NCBI GenBank assembly: GCA_021775935.1
Contig: JAJFGY010000090.1
Coordinates: forward strand, 1-36,251
Source of the DNA: Alphaproteobacteria bacterium
Lineage (GTDB): Bacteria > Pseudomonadota > Alphaproteobacteria > Parvibaculales > Parvibaculaceae
Direction of reading: 5' to 3'
DNA: 36,251 nt
Part shown: piece by piece, positions 15,787 to 23,594 of the stretch
How the letters are laid out: every line of letters starts with the position of its first letter
Numbering within the stretch: the stretch's first letter is position 1
Program-made: the position numbers and the translations under genes
Notes under the pieces: generated by a model
What the model was told of the DNA's origin: nothing
Database searches by the model: none
Seen by the model: only the letters and a program-made list of their open reading frames with translations

Positions 15787-16380
15787 TTAGGGCGCGATAC
15801 CCGACAGCACCGCATCCACATGTCGCTCGCATTCCTCAATACTCATGGGCTCATGGGCAATAAGGAGGCGGTACCAGAAGGGGGCGATAAGGAGGTCTTC
15901 GATCTGGCGGCGGTCAATGTCGCTGCGGATTTCACCCTGCAAAATCGCCCGGTCGACAATCTGGTTGAGAACAACCTGCCGAAACTCCGAAAAATGTGCG
16001 CAGATTTCATCCTTCATTGCCGGATCGCTTTGCGCCTCCACAGTCATCCCCGCCGCTGCCTTTCCGGCAATTGTACCGCTCATGAGGGAAAGCAGGGCAT
16101 TTAGGTAGATCTTCAGGTCAGAGACGACGTTACCGCGCTCCGGGTCCAGGATCGTTTTGTCCCCGATCGTATCAAACAGGTCCAGCAGGACGGCTGCCTT
16201 TGATGGCCACCAACGATAGATCGTGGTCTTGGCGACCCCAGCCTTTGCAGCAATCGCCTCAATCGTGGCATTTGAGTAGCCCTGTCCGTCGAGAAGGTCC
16301 GCGGCTGCTTCCAGCACCTTTCGCCGTGTAGCAAGCGGGGGAACGCGAGGCTTATCCTCGAATCGAAGTTTCTCTGACAT
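15787..16380 (-). CDS. TetR family transcriptional regulator
   Basis: 197 residues, ATG preceded by AGGAAG. The HTH domain (about 19-69) ends in the classical AGVAKTTIYRWWPSKAAVLLDL. The C-terminal domain includes the pattern AILQGEIRSDIDRRQIEDLL and FWYRLLIAHEPMS, typical of the branch with a C-terminal TetR_C_11/16-like domain. It is divergent from the OYE-type reductase gene, with a long inverted repeat in the 103-base gap, and is followed on its own strand by the MaoC hydratase gene. It is therefore the likely regulator of both sides. The effector is presumably an acyl-CoA or related lipid, by analogy only. Confidence 0.92.
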   Translation of the reverse strand: MSEKLRFEDKPRVPPLATRRKVLEAAADLLDGQGYSNATIEAIAAKAGVAKTTIYRWWPSKAAVLLDLFDTIGDKTILDPERGNVVSDLKIYLNALLSLMSGTIAGKAAAGMTVEAQSDPAMKDEICAHFSEFRQVVLNQIVDRAILQGEIRSDIDRRQIEDLLIAPFWYRLLIAHEPMSIEECERHVDAVLSGIAP

Positions 16381-16408
16381 CTGCTTCCTATATCACGAAC
16401 CAAACAAA

Positions 16409-16448
16409 ACGTAGCGTATCTATTGACGATACGCAACGTAGCGCATAT
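16409..16448. promoter_or_regulatory. TetR operator overlapping the reductase promoter
   Basis: ACGTAGCGTATC (16409-16420), a seven-base spacer and GATACGCAACGT (16428-16439) form a 12-base inverted repeat with one mismatch. A third half-site-like copy, ACGTAGCGCAT, begins at 16436 and overlaps the right arm. TTGACG (16423-16428) and TATTTG (16446-16451), 17 bases apart, could be the -35 and -10 of the rightward gene, so a protein bound here would cover the promoter. Confidence 0.7.
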
Positions 16449-16483
16449 TTGTGTGCGAGGACACAGACCGATAGGAGCTCCCC

Positions 16484-17797
16484 ATGGCTGAAACGACCCC
16501 TCCGACGATTGCAACGCCCCTTGATCTTCCGTGTGGCGCCCGCCTTTCAAACCGTCTTGCCAAGGGCGCGATGACCGAAGGGTTAGCGGATCCGCTGAAC
16601 CAGGCCACCGACGGCCATGTGGCTCTCTACCGAAAATGGTCCGAGGGCGGGGCAGGTATGCTGCTCACCGGCAATGTGCAGATTGATCGCCGCTATATGG
16701 AGCGTCCCGGCAATGTCGCCATAGATGGCCCACAATCGAACGAAGCAAAATCCCGCCTAGCGGCCTTTGCAGAAGCAGGAACAATCGCGGGCAACCATCT
16801 CTGGATGCAGCTTTCCCATGGCGGACGTCAAACACCAGTCAGTGTCAACAAACACCCGGTCAGTGCGTCAGAACAACAGGTAGCCCTTCCCGGCAAGAAT
16901 TTTGGAAAGCCGCGCGCGCTAACGCACGATGAAATACTCGACGTGATTGATCGCTTTGCCAAAGCAGCAGCCGTTGCAAAAGAAACCGGGTTCACCGGTG
17001 TGCAGCTGCATGGTGCCCACGGCTACCTGCTCTCCCAGTTTCTCTCGCCGGATGTGAACCAACGAACAGACGAATGGGGCGGATCACTGGAAAATAGGGC
17101 GAAGCTTTTGCTTATGTCCGTCCGCGCTGTCCGTGAAGCTGTGGGGCCGGACTTCCCGATTAGCGCCAAGCTCAACTCGACCGACTTCCAGAAAGGCGGT
17201 TTCTCGACGGAAGACTCTATCACCGTTGCCCAATGGCTTGAGCAAGAAGGGTTGGACCTGCTGGAGGTTTCAGGTGGTACCTATGAATCGCCCAAAATGT
17301 TGGCCGGCGACGGTCTGACAATTGATGCCGAACGCACGCAGACCATGCGTCCGAGTACCATCGCGCGCGAGGCCTACTTCCTGGACTACGCCAATGAGAT
17401 AAGAGGCGCGACCAAACTACCACTTCTGGTGACCGGCGGATTCAGGTCGACTGAAGGCATGAACGCAGCGCTTGCGTCCGGCGCCGCAGACGCCATCGGC
17501 ATTGGGCGCCCCATGTGCGTTGAAACAGATTTGCCGACCCAGTTGCTGGAAGGGAAGATTGCCGAAGCACCTCGGTATGAGGACAATCTGATCCTCGGGA
17601 AGGGCTGGCTGCTGGGCCAGAACAGTCCGTCAAAACTGGTGCGGCTCATCAATGGCATGGGGGCTGCAAACTGGTTCATGTATCAGTTGCTCCTCCAGGG
17701 CAGAGAAGGAAAACCGAACCCGGATCTCGGCCTCTTCACCGCTTTCCGCCGCCTGCAGGCTGACGACAATGCTGCCGGAAAAGCACTGCAGCGCTGA
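16484..17797 (+). CDS. Old Yellow Enzyme-family NADH:flavin oxidoreductase, dienoyl-CoA reductase-like
   Basis: 437 residues; AGGAG lies before the ATG. The FMN barrel shows QLSHGGRQ (about 109-115), GFTGVQLHGAHGYLLSQFLS (His176, His179, Tyr181) and DEWGGSLENR, typical of the OYE class that contains the N-terminal half of 2,4-dienoyl-CoA reductase. The FAD and iron-sulfur half of a full FadH-type reductase is absent. It probably reduces an activated C=C bond. The next gene encodes a dienoyl-CoA isomerase, which would hand a 2,4-dienoyl-CoA to such a reductase; that pairing is the main support for the substrate. Regulation is probably by the divergent TetR. Confidence 0.88.
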   Translation: MAETTPPTIATPLDLPCGARLSNRLAKGAMTEGLADPLNQATDGHVALYRKWSEGGAGMLLTGNVQIDRRYMERPGNVAIDGPQSNEAKSRLAAFAEAGTIAGNHLWMQLSHGGRQTPVSVNKHPVSASEQQVALPGKNFGKPRALTHDEILDVIDRFAKAAAVAKETGFTGVQLHGAHGYLLSQFLSPDVNQRTDEWGGSLENRAKLLLMSVRAVREAVGPDFPISAKLNSTDFQKGGFSTEDSITVAQWLEQEGLDLLEVSGGTYESPKMLAGDGLTIDAERTQTMRPSTIAREAYFLDYANEIRGATKLPLLVTGGFRSTEGMNAALASGAADAIGIGRPMCVETDLPTQLLEGKIAEAPRYEDNLILGKGWLLGQNSPSKLVRLINGMGAANWFMYQLLLQGREGKPNPDLGLFTAFRRLQADDNAAGKALQR

Positions 17798-17815
17798 GCA
17801 CCTCCTGTGGTAGGA

Positions 17816-17842
17816 TCCCGTCGGATTTTGAGAAAGACGGGA
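17816..17842 (+). promoter_or_regulatory. Hairpin covering the ribosome site of the dienoyl-CoA isomerase gene
   Basis: TCCCGTC (17816-17822) is the exact complement of GACGGGA (17836-17842) across a 13-base loop. The right arm contains the GGGAG ribosome site of the ATG at 17850, so in the transcript the arm could hide it. It may balance expression of this gene against the upstream reductase. Confidence 0.4.
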
Positions 17843-17849
17843 GCTCCAA

Positions 17850-18722
17850 ATGAGCCAAGCAGCAGTAAACGAGAACGGTCAGGCGCATGAGTGCTTCGAC
17901 GTAAGCATCGAAAATCACATCGCCCACGTTCAATTGGCGCGGCCTGAGGTGGCGAACGCCATGAACAAGCCCTTCTGGAACGAGCTGCCTGCGATCATTC
18001 GCGATATCGATGAGAATGCCCGCGCTCGGGTGATTGTTATCTCGGCGCAGGGCAAGCATTTTTCTGCTGGCATGGATCTGTCTGTATTTGCAGGTGGGCC
18101 CGATCAGAGTCACATCGAAGCGGGCCGTCGCCGCGAGCGTATGATGCAGACCGTGCTCATGCTGCAAAAGACGTTCTCGTGTATGGAAGAAGCCCGGATG
18201 CCGGTGCTTGTTGCAATCAATGGCGCCTGCGTCGGCGGTGGTATGGATTTCACCAGCGCAGCTGACATGCGTTATTGCACCAAAGATGCGTTCTTCTGCA
18301 TCGCAGAGATCAATATCGGCATGACGGCTGACGTCGGCACCTTCCCACGCATGGGGTATGTGATGCCGCAGGGGCTGGTCCGTGAAATGGCCTTTACCGG
18401 CAGGCGCATGTATGCAGATGAAGCAAAAGCCTGTGGCTTTGTGAACGAGGTTTTTGAATCCCATGACGACATGATGAAAGCTGTCATGGGACACGCGGCA
18501 GACATTGCGTCCAAGTCTCCCTTGGCGGTCTGGGGCTCTAAGGAAATGCTGAACTATGGCCGTGACCATTCTGTGAGCGATGCATTAAAGCACATTGCGG
18601 TTTGGCAGACGGGCATGTTCCAGCCGGGCGATATGGCAGAGAGCTTTACCGCGCAGCAGGAAAAACGTGACGCAGAATTTCAGGAATTGATGCCAATCCC
18701 GGACGGCTTCAAGGACCTGTGA
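17850..18722 (+). CDS. Delta3,5-delta2,4-dienoyl-CoA isomerase (ECH1-type crotonase)
   Basis: 290 residues. The CoA loop is HFSAGMDL (about 70-77) and the oxyanion region is NGACVGGGMDF. Three acids match those of rat ECH1 (Asp176, Glu196, Asp204) as Asp133, Glu153 and Asp161, with identical spacings of 20 and 8. The segment GMTADVGTFPRMGYV and the later RDHSVSDALKHIAVW are also characteristic. The enzyme moves a 3,5-dienoyl-CoA to the 2,4-form during breakdown of unsaturated chains with odd-position double bonds. It follows the reductase gene by 52 bases and shares its strand. Its stop is two bases from that of the convergent thioesterase gene. Confidence 0.9.
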   Translation: MSQAAVNENGQAHECFDVSIENHIAHVQLARPEVANAMNKPFWNELPAIIRDIDENARARVIVISAQGKHFSAGMDLSVFAGGPDQSHIEAGRRRERMMQTVLMLQKTFSCMEEARMPVLVAINGACVGGGMDFTSAADMRYCTKDAFFCIAEINIGMTADVGTFPRMGYVMPQGLVREMAFTGRRMYADEAKACGFVNEVFESHDDMMKAVMGHAADIASKSPLAVWGSKEMLNYGRDHSVSDALKHIAVWQTGMFQPGDMAESFTAQQEKRDAEFQELMPIPDGFKDL

Positions 18723-18724
18723 GA

Positions 18725-19138
18725 CTACCGGGCGCCGAGCACTTTCCAGAGGCTGGTGGCGGACATGACAGGTTCGTCGCCGACAGATATAGCCCCTTCG
18801 ACAAACAGGATGGACCGTGTCTTGCGTGTGAAGCGGGCGCGGCATTCCACGAGCTCGCCCAACGTTGGGAACCGAAGAAAACTAACTTGTAAGGAAAGCG
18901 TTGCGCAGGGCACATGGTCATTGTCCCAATAGGCGGTGCAGCCCATGGAGGCATCGGCAAAGGTCATGAGCTGCCCCTCATGCACGTGTACGCCGTCGCT
19001 ACCTAGGTGTCGTTCGTCAACCCGGAACGCAACGACCCGCTGACCATCTTCATCTTTCTCAAAAAGAGGTCCGACAAATTTCTCAAACGGGTCAATGAGT
19101 TCCTGTGAAAAGAACCCTTGTGGGGTGGCCGCACTCAC
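18725..19138 (-). CDS. PaaI-type hotdog thioesterase, first of an overlapping pair
   Basis: 137 residues from a GTG start that overlaps the previous gene's TGA (GTGA), with GGAG seven bases before. The active-site stretch is HLGSDGVHVHEGQLMTFADA: Asp62 on the central helix is kept, but the usual HGG reads HEG (His53-Glu54-Gly55). The rest fits a single hotdog of about 130 residues that forms dimers or tetramers. Such enzymes hydrolyse acyl- or aryl-CoA in the cytosol. Overlap with the sister gene means the two proteins are made together, and they may act as one mixed oligomer. Confidence 0.85.
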   Translation of the reverse strand: MSAATPQGFFSQELIDPFEKFVGPLFEKDEDGQRVVAFRVDERHLGSDGVHVHEGQLMTFADASMGCTAYWDNDHVPCATLSLQVSFLRFPTLGELVECRARFTRKTRSILFVEGAISVGDEPVMSATSLWKVLGAR

Positions 19139-19512
19139 GAAGCATCTCCGATCCGGTAGACGCCTGTGGCTGTCATCATAAGTTTGCCGTCTGCACGAAG
19201 TTCCGCAGATGTGAAAAGAACTGTGCGGGTCTGGCGCGTCACTTCAGCTTTGCCAACAACCGCAGCGTCCTTGGGCCCGGGCCCGACAAAATCGCAATTG
19301 ACCGACAGGGGGGCTGTGGGCGCACCGCCTGAAACAGTGCGCGCCAGTTCCCCGAGCACACCTGATGCGAGTGTCATCATCATGCCACCATGAATGTAGC
19401 CGTCGCCGTTCAGATGATGCGCATCAATCGTGAACGTAAGCGATGCACCATTGCCTGCGTGTGTGTAAGAAATCGGGCCAACGTGGGCCTCAAAGGCGGA
19501 AGGGGAACTCAT
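19135..19512 (-). CDS. PaaI-type hotdog thioesterase, second of an overlapping pair
   Basis: 125 residues. The active-site stretch is HLNGDGYIHGGMMMTLASG: HGG is intact (41-43) but the helix Asp that most PaaI-like enzymes use is Ser50. This is the reverse of its neighbour, which has the Asp but not the HGG. Fold and length are those of the family. It is transcribed first; its stop overlaps the next start by four bases. No strong ribosome site is seen before its own ATG, the nearest GGAG being about 12 bases away. Without Asp, catalysis would need another acid or a partner subunit. Confidence 0.83.
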   Translation of the reverse strand: MSSPSAFEAHVGPISYTHAGNGASLTFTIDAHHLNGDGYIHGGMMMTLASGVLGELARTVSGGAPTAPLSVNCDFVGPGPKDAAVVGKAEVTRQTRTVLFTSAELRADGKLMMTATGVYRIGDAS

Positions 19513-19713
19513 GGAAGGATATCACTCCGATAGAAATGCGTGCCGGTCAGCAGCAGGTGGCGCTCTATCTACCCCTAATCGGGGTTTGACGAAAGGGGAG
19601 GGAGTATCGCGGTGGGCGGAAAACCTCAGCGTATCTCACTCACACATTGCACTCTGGAGGAGAGTGGAGCCTAATTGGGGTGGATTTATCTGGCTATTGC
19701 CACTGGAGGTTTC

Positions 19714-20103
19714 ATGTCTCGTCCAACCAATCTTGTCCCCCTGCTCAACGTGGCCAATGTGGCAACGTCGATTGAGTTCTATGAAGAACTTGGCTTTGAA
19801 GTGAAACAGAAAATCGAGGAGGAAGGCGCCCTCATCTGGGCCGATCTTGAGCATGCAGGTGGTGGGACGCTCATGTTGAACGCCAAAGACATTATTGCTC
19901 CCAAGGATCGGGCCGACAGGCCCCATTACAGCGATACCGTCTTCTACCTCACCTATCCCTCCGCCCCTGAAATGCATGGACGCCTGTCCAGTCGGGGTGT
20001 GGAGGTGACAGAGGTAAAAAAGCAACCCTATGGCATTGAAGAGTTCTATGTGCGTGATCCTGATGGCTATGAGATTGCCATCGGAAGCCCCATCAGTGGC
20101 TAG
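19714..20103 (+). CDS. VOC (glyoxalase/bleomycin-resistance) family protein
   Basis: 129 residues from the ATG at 19714, which follows GGAGG; an upstream in-frame ATG lacks a ribosome site. The pattern LVPLLNVANVATSIEFYEEL is the first VOC beta-alpha-beta unit, and the end EEFYVRDPDGYEIAIGSP is the conserved last strand with the DPDG turn. A middle AGGGTLMLN is typical of the resistance-protein-like subgroup. The function may be binding or modification of a small molecule; nothing specific can be said. Its stop is directly followed by the stop of the convergent TetR gene. About 200 bases upstream are free of genes. Confidence 0.85.
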   Translation: MSRPTNLVPLLNVANVATSIEFYEELGFEVKQKIEEEGALIWADLEHAGGGTLMLNAKDIIAPKDRADRPHYSDTVFYLTYPSAPEMHGRLSSRGVEVTEVKKQPYGIEEFYVRDPDGYEIAIGSPISG

Positions 20104-20793
20104 CTAATCGAGATCTGGCACAGAGAGGATGGCGGTTGCGGTTGCGACCAGGTGAGTGAGATACCGCTCATCATCGAGCATCAGCTTCGTTTCAGACCGT
20201 CCCAGAAGAAAGGTTCGCTCACACAGGCTGCCAATTGAAAAGGTGATCATGTCGCTCACCCGCTGACGCCAGACATCATCATCCGTTGGCGCTATGTGAT
20301 CTCGCATCGATGCGATGATGTGGCCGCTGGTCTTGTCATATCTGTCGCGCCAGAGATGTCGATAGGGCGCGCCGTGGGCCGATACGAGCTGGGCGAGCAG
20401 CAGCACATAATTGCGCCAGGCGGGTTCAGACAAGACTGCTTCGGCGAGCGGCAGAATCTGGACGCGAACGAGGTCTTGCAGTGTCAGGTTTTTGGCACCC
20501 TTCATGCCTTTGGAACTTTTGATTTGGTCCCAGCGCGCACGTCGTTCGTCATCCAGGGGCACCATCCGCCGATCGAGGATTGCCTGCAGCAGACCTTCTT
20601 TGTTCTTGAAATAATATCGAATAGCGGACGTATTTTTCTGTTTAGCTTTTTGGTTGATGTCGCGCACCGAGGTGGCTTCAATACCTCTCCAGCCCATCAG
20701 CTCTTCTCCAGCAAGCAGCAGCGCTTCGCGGGTCCTGTCGGATTTGCTCGTCGTTTGTTCTTCTGCTGCCGGTGGTGTCAAAGTCAGTCCCAA
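20104..20793 (-). CDS. TetR family transcriptional regulator
   Basis: 229 residues if translation starts at the TTG at 20793, which overlaps the end of the upstream sulfatase-like gene by ten bases; a second TTG four codons later is possible, and the first in-frame ATG is already inside the HTH. The HTH domain spans about 18-72, with QKAKQKNTSAIRYYFKNKEG near its end. The C-terminal domain of about 155 residues includes TFSIGSLCERTFLLGRSETKL. The overlap suggests translational coupling to the metallo-beta-lactamase gene, so the regulator probably controls that gene, possibly through the palindrome at 22575-22588. Confidence 0.88.
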   Translation of the reverse strand: MGLTLTPPAAEEQTTSKSDRTREALLLAGEELMGWRGIEATSVRDINQKAKQKNTSAIRYYFKNKEGLLQAILDRRMVPLDDERRARWDQIKSSKGMKGAKNLTLQDLVRVQILPLAEAVLSEPAWRNYVLLLAQLVSAHGAPYRHLWRDRYDKTSGHIIASMRDHIAPTDDDVWRQRVSDMITFSIGSLCERTFLLGRSETKLMLDDERYLTHLVATATAILSVPDLD

Positions 20794-22550
20794 TTAAGAT
20801 GATTGAAGAATGTCTGGAGTTTATCCGGGTCGCCACTCACGGACACGGCGTCACGGTCTAGAATATTGTCCCACGCCATGCGGGCGTCGGCAAGAAGGAT
20901 GAGGGAACGGTGGTCAAGGGTCAGCGTCGCATCGGGCGCACGCAATGCAGCCCGGTCATGGATCATCACACCCTTGGTGAGTGTCAGCTGAAAGCTCTCG
21001 TCCCTGTCAGCAACCTGCACGGCAATTGAGATATCCTCGCTCAAGGGGCGAGCAACATCTGAACGCACCCGCAATTTACTGATAAACGACGACGAGGGAC
21101 CAGCCAGCGCAAGGTCCGGGATTTTCGGCTCAGAGAAAAAGTCGGTGATACGGCTGAATGCCTGTCCGAAGATGATGTTCATTCCAATATCGCCAAGCAT
21201 CAGGTCTGCTTCAGTGAGCAGGTAGTTGCGCTCGTTGGCACTGTCGCTTTTATAAGCAATGCCTCTGAGTGAGTTTGCTTTGATAGAAAGCGCTTCCGAA
21301 TAGGTTTCATCCTGAAGGAGCAATTCCGTTGCAAGCTCTGCAGCCCAACGATAATCCCCGTCTGCGTAGGCCGTTTCCGCTTGAGCCAGGACACTGTCTC
21401 TGCCGCCCAATGCCTCAATGAGTTTCGACGCACGTTCTTTTGGGGGGAGTGCGACAAGCTCCAGCGTGTCGCCGCCGTACCAGCCCATCTCTTTGTTATA
21501 AACTCCGCGAACAATCCAGCTAAGTCGATGGTAATAGTCTGCGAACTCTTCGCCGCCGGTGATTTCGGGAGGAATGCGAAGCGCAGCGGCGGTCTGCTGG
21601 GGCGTTGCGCCTGCATCAATCTGGCGAAGCGTTTCATCCATGATGTAGCGGCCGACCAGAAGCGTGCTGTCGATCAACGAACTGACGTTTTCAACACCAT
21701 CAATCGGAATGCCGTGCCCACCTACCAGGTGCTCCGCGCCGAAATCGCGAAAATGGTTGATGCTGGCGATGTAGGCCTCTGCGTCGCGTCCCTTTTCATA
21801 GCGCGGTGTCGAGAGGATCGGGTGAGTGCGCGTACCAACAACTGTGTCACCGGTCGCCAATACGCCGTCTTCTTCAATCCAGGCGCCAATTCCGTCATCC
21901 AGATCGCCCGGCGCATGAAAGAGTTTTACACTGGTACCGCCAAGATCAATCGTGACTTCCTCATCAAAAAGATGGGTAGGTGTCACATAGCTCACGGTCC
22001 CGCCAAGATTGATAACCGGACCACCGCCTGAGCCGACAGTACCTTCAACGCCCTCTGGCAGGATGAGTCCAAGCTGTTGAACCGCACGGAGACGAAAGAC
22101 GTCAGCGGTTGGGGAGGTAACATCACCGAGATATCGCAGCGCATTGCGGTGGGCATAGAGGGGAATGTCATTTGCACCTTCTGGGATGAAGGCGCGCACG
22201 CCACCGGTGTGGTCGCCATGTCCATGAGAGTAAGCCACACCCAGGATGGGTTTGGAGGTTCGGGTCCTGAGCGCCTTGAGCGCCAGTTCCGCCTTCTCGA
22301 CCCGCATGCCAGTGTCGAAGATAAAAATCCCGTTCTCGCCTTCAATCATCACAATGTTCGACATCGTGTAGCCGTAGGCAACAGTCACACGCTCCGACAC
22401 GTCGATCAGCCGTGGCGGCTGAAACACAGACTGATGGGTAAGGAGTTTCTCATTGACGCCACCGGCAGGACGCTCCACCGCATATGCTGTCGTAAGTCCC
22501 GCACTGATGCAGGTGGCGAAACTCAACGCAATCAATAGACGTGCTGACAT
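20784..22550 (-). CDS. Exported alkylsulfatase-like metallo-beta-lactamase fold protein
   Basis: 588 residues from the ATG at 22550, eight bases after AAGGGA; a TTG seven codons earlier has no ribosome site. A signal peptide (cleavage near TTAYA) points to the periplasm. The metal motif SHGHGDHTGG gives His109, His111, Asp113 and His114, and GGHGIP gives a further His279. Downstream come the dimerisation region (GDYRWAAELATELLLQDETY) and a C-terminal SCP2-like domain, the layout of SdsA1/BDS1 alkylsulfatases. The two extra Glu ligands I recall in SdsA1 seem to be Asp here (about 216-219 and 235). It may hydrolyse alkyl sulfates or a related ester; the substrate is open. Confidence 0.82.
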   Translation of the reverse strand: MSARLLIALSFATCISAGLTTAYAVERPAGGVNEKLLTHQSVFQPPRLIDVSERVTVAYGYTMSNIVMIEGENGIFIFDTGMRVEKAELALKALRTRTSKPILGVAYSHGHGDHTGGVRAFIPEGANDIPLYAHRNALRYLGDVTSPTADVFRLRAVQQLGLILPEGVEGTVGSGGGPVINLGGTVSYVTPTHLFDEEVTIDLGGTSVKLFHAPGDLDDGIGAWIEEDGVLATGDTVVGTRTHPILSTPRYEKGRDAEAYIASINHFRDFGAEHLVGGHGIPIDGVENVSSLIDSTLLVGRYIMDETLRQIDAGATPQQTAAALRIPPEITGGEEFADYYHRLSWIVRGVYNKEMGWYGGDTLELVALPPKERASKLIEALGGRDSVLAQAETAYADGDYRWAAELATELLLQDETYSEALSIKANSLRGIAYKSDSANERNYLLTEADLMLGDIGMNIIFGQAFSRITDFFSEPKIPDLALAGPSSSFISKLRVRSDVARPLSEDISIAVQVADRDESFQLTLTKGVMIHDRAALRAPDATLTLDHRSLILLADARMAWDNILDRDAVSVSGDPDKLQTFFNHLNWD

Positions 22551-22574
22551 GGGGAGGTCCCTTTGGTTCAAAAA

Positions 22575-22588
22575 AATACAAATGTATT
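22575..22588. promoter_or_regulatory. Palindrome upstream of the sulfatase-like gene
   Basis: AATACA-AA-TGTATT is a perfect six-base inverted repeat with a two-base centre, 25 bases upstream of the ATG at 22550, in an otherwise AT-rich stretch. Its size and place suit a TetR-type operator for the regulator encoded at the end of the same transcript. Confidence 0.5.
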
Positions 22589-22731
22589 AAAATGAACTGA
22601 GCGAACAATGTCAAGCACCCGGATCTGACCAGATTTATAGGGGCGCTTCACATCAGGTTGTGCAGGCGTGTGTTCTCAAAGCGTGTTGCGTCTTAGCGGA
22701 AACGTATTGGGTCGGATAGGGGCAAGACGTT

Positions 22732-23202
22732 CTAGATCGCTGACGCCACTACGTCAGCGCTCCGATCATCCTCCAGGTCCAGCGCCATCACTCGGGCGGG
22801 AACGCCATATTCGTACAGCGTGTCATAGACAGCTACGGCTTGATCATCATCGCCATTGCTACGGACTGTGACGGTCACGGTCGAATATGTGGCCGTCTCG
22901 TCTGCCAGGGCACCGAGCGCCACCTGCGCATCATCTGTTAGGACGGTGTCGTCACGTCCAAAATAGACCGGCATGGTGAAGCGCGCCGCATCATCAGCGT
23001 AGGCTCCAGAGAGAGCCGAATATTGGACCAAAACGGTGACGGCCTCAGGACCGGCGGTTTCTTCGGCCTGAGCGCTGACAGATCCCAGCGCCAGCGGCAC
23101 CATCAAACTTGCCGCCACGATTGATGCCCGAACTGCTGCGCCAGTTGATGCCCAAGGGGATGCCCAAGGGGATGCAATGTTCGAAATGTGCCGTTTTGTC
23201 AT
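22732..23202 (-). CDS. Exported OmpA-like small protein
   Basis: 156 residues from the ATG at 23202, six bases after GGAG; the open frame upstream has no ribosome site. A signal peptide of about 45 residues ends near SVSAQA. The mature part contains MPVYFGRDDTVLTDDAQVAL and ALADETATYSTVTVTV, the strand-helix-strand opening of an OmpA C-terminal (peptidoglycan-binding) domain, but the conserved NxxLSxxRA stretch is not evident. Two SPWA units in the signal region come from a 12-base tandem repeat in the DNA. Likely periplasmic; binding to cell wall is inferred from fold only. Confidence 0.62.
   Translation of the reverse strand: MTKRHISNIASPWASPWASTGAAVRASIVAASLMVPLALGSVSAQAEETAGPEAVTVLVQYSALSGAYADDAARFTMPVYFGRDDTVLTDDAQVALGALADETATYSTVTVTVRSNGDDDQAVAVYDTLYEYGVPARVMALDLEDDRSADVVASAI
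23147..23175. repeat. 12-base tandem repeat inside a signal-peptide region
   Basis: GATGCCCAAGGG occurs twice in tandem (23147-23158, 23159-23170), followed by GATGC. It lies in the N-terminal region of the OmpA-like gene and encodes repeated SPWA. A change in copy number would change the signal peptide length in steps of four residues without shifting the frame. Confidence 0.8.
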
Positions 23203-23594
23203 GTCGCTCTCCAGATTCGTTTTCAGCCGCGTGATCAATGTGAGGGGGGAATAGGGCCAGCGAAGGGAGAGGCGAAGGCAATGCAGGGGCCGAAATGCGG
23301 TTTCTTTGAGACGCAAGACGAGAAAGCTAATCAAAATACCGCACATTTCTGCCGGTTTTGCAGACCTTACGGAAACTGAATGCCATTGTTCAGATGTGGA
23401 ATATGGCTGGTCGAAATTGATTCCCAATTGCCCTCAAGGGCGGGTAAGGTGCCGCCCAATTGGTCCCTTTGGCATGCATTCCGTAGCGACATGAATGCGG
23501 TTGTTGGCATTTTGGCACGAGACGTGTCAGATCGGCGGCGCTGAAGGGGACGAAACAAAGTTACGAAACAGGTTTGCAAAGCAGGGAGACCTAT
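23203..23594. other. 392-base divergent intergenic region
   Basis: It separates the leftward OmpA-like gene from the rightward thiolase gene. Open frames here lack ribosome sites and recognisable sequence. A GCATTC/GAATGC inverted repeat (23476-23481 with 23493-23498) is followed by TTGGCA at 23504, a possible -35 box of the thiolase gene, though no clear -10 is seen. TTTGGCA-like hexamers recur near 23468, 23503 and 23511. No small RNA can be supported. Confidence 0.45.

Noticed and set aside
16484-17797. Full-length FadH 2,4-dienoyl-CoA reductase
   Set aside because: At 437 residues the protein lacks the C-terminal FAD/NADPH half and no Cys cluster for an iron-sulfur centre is seen.
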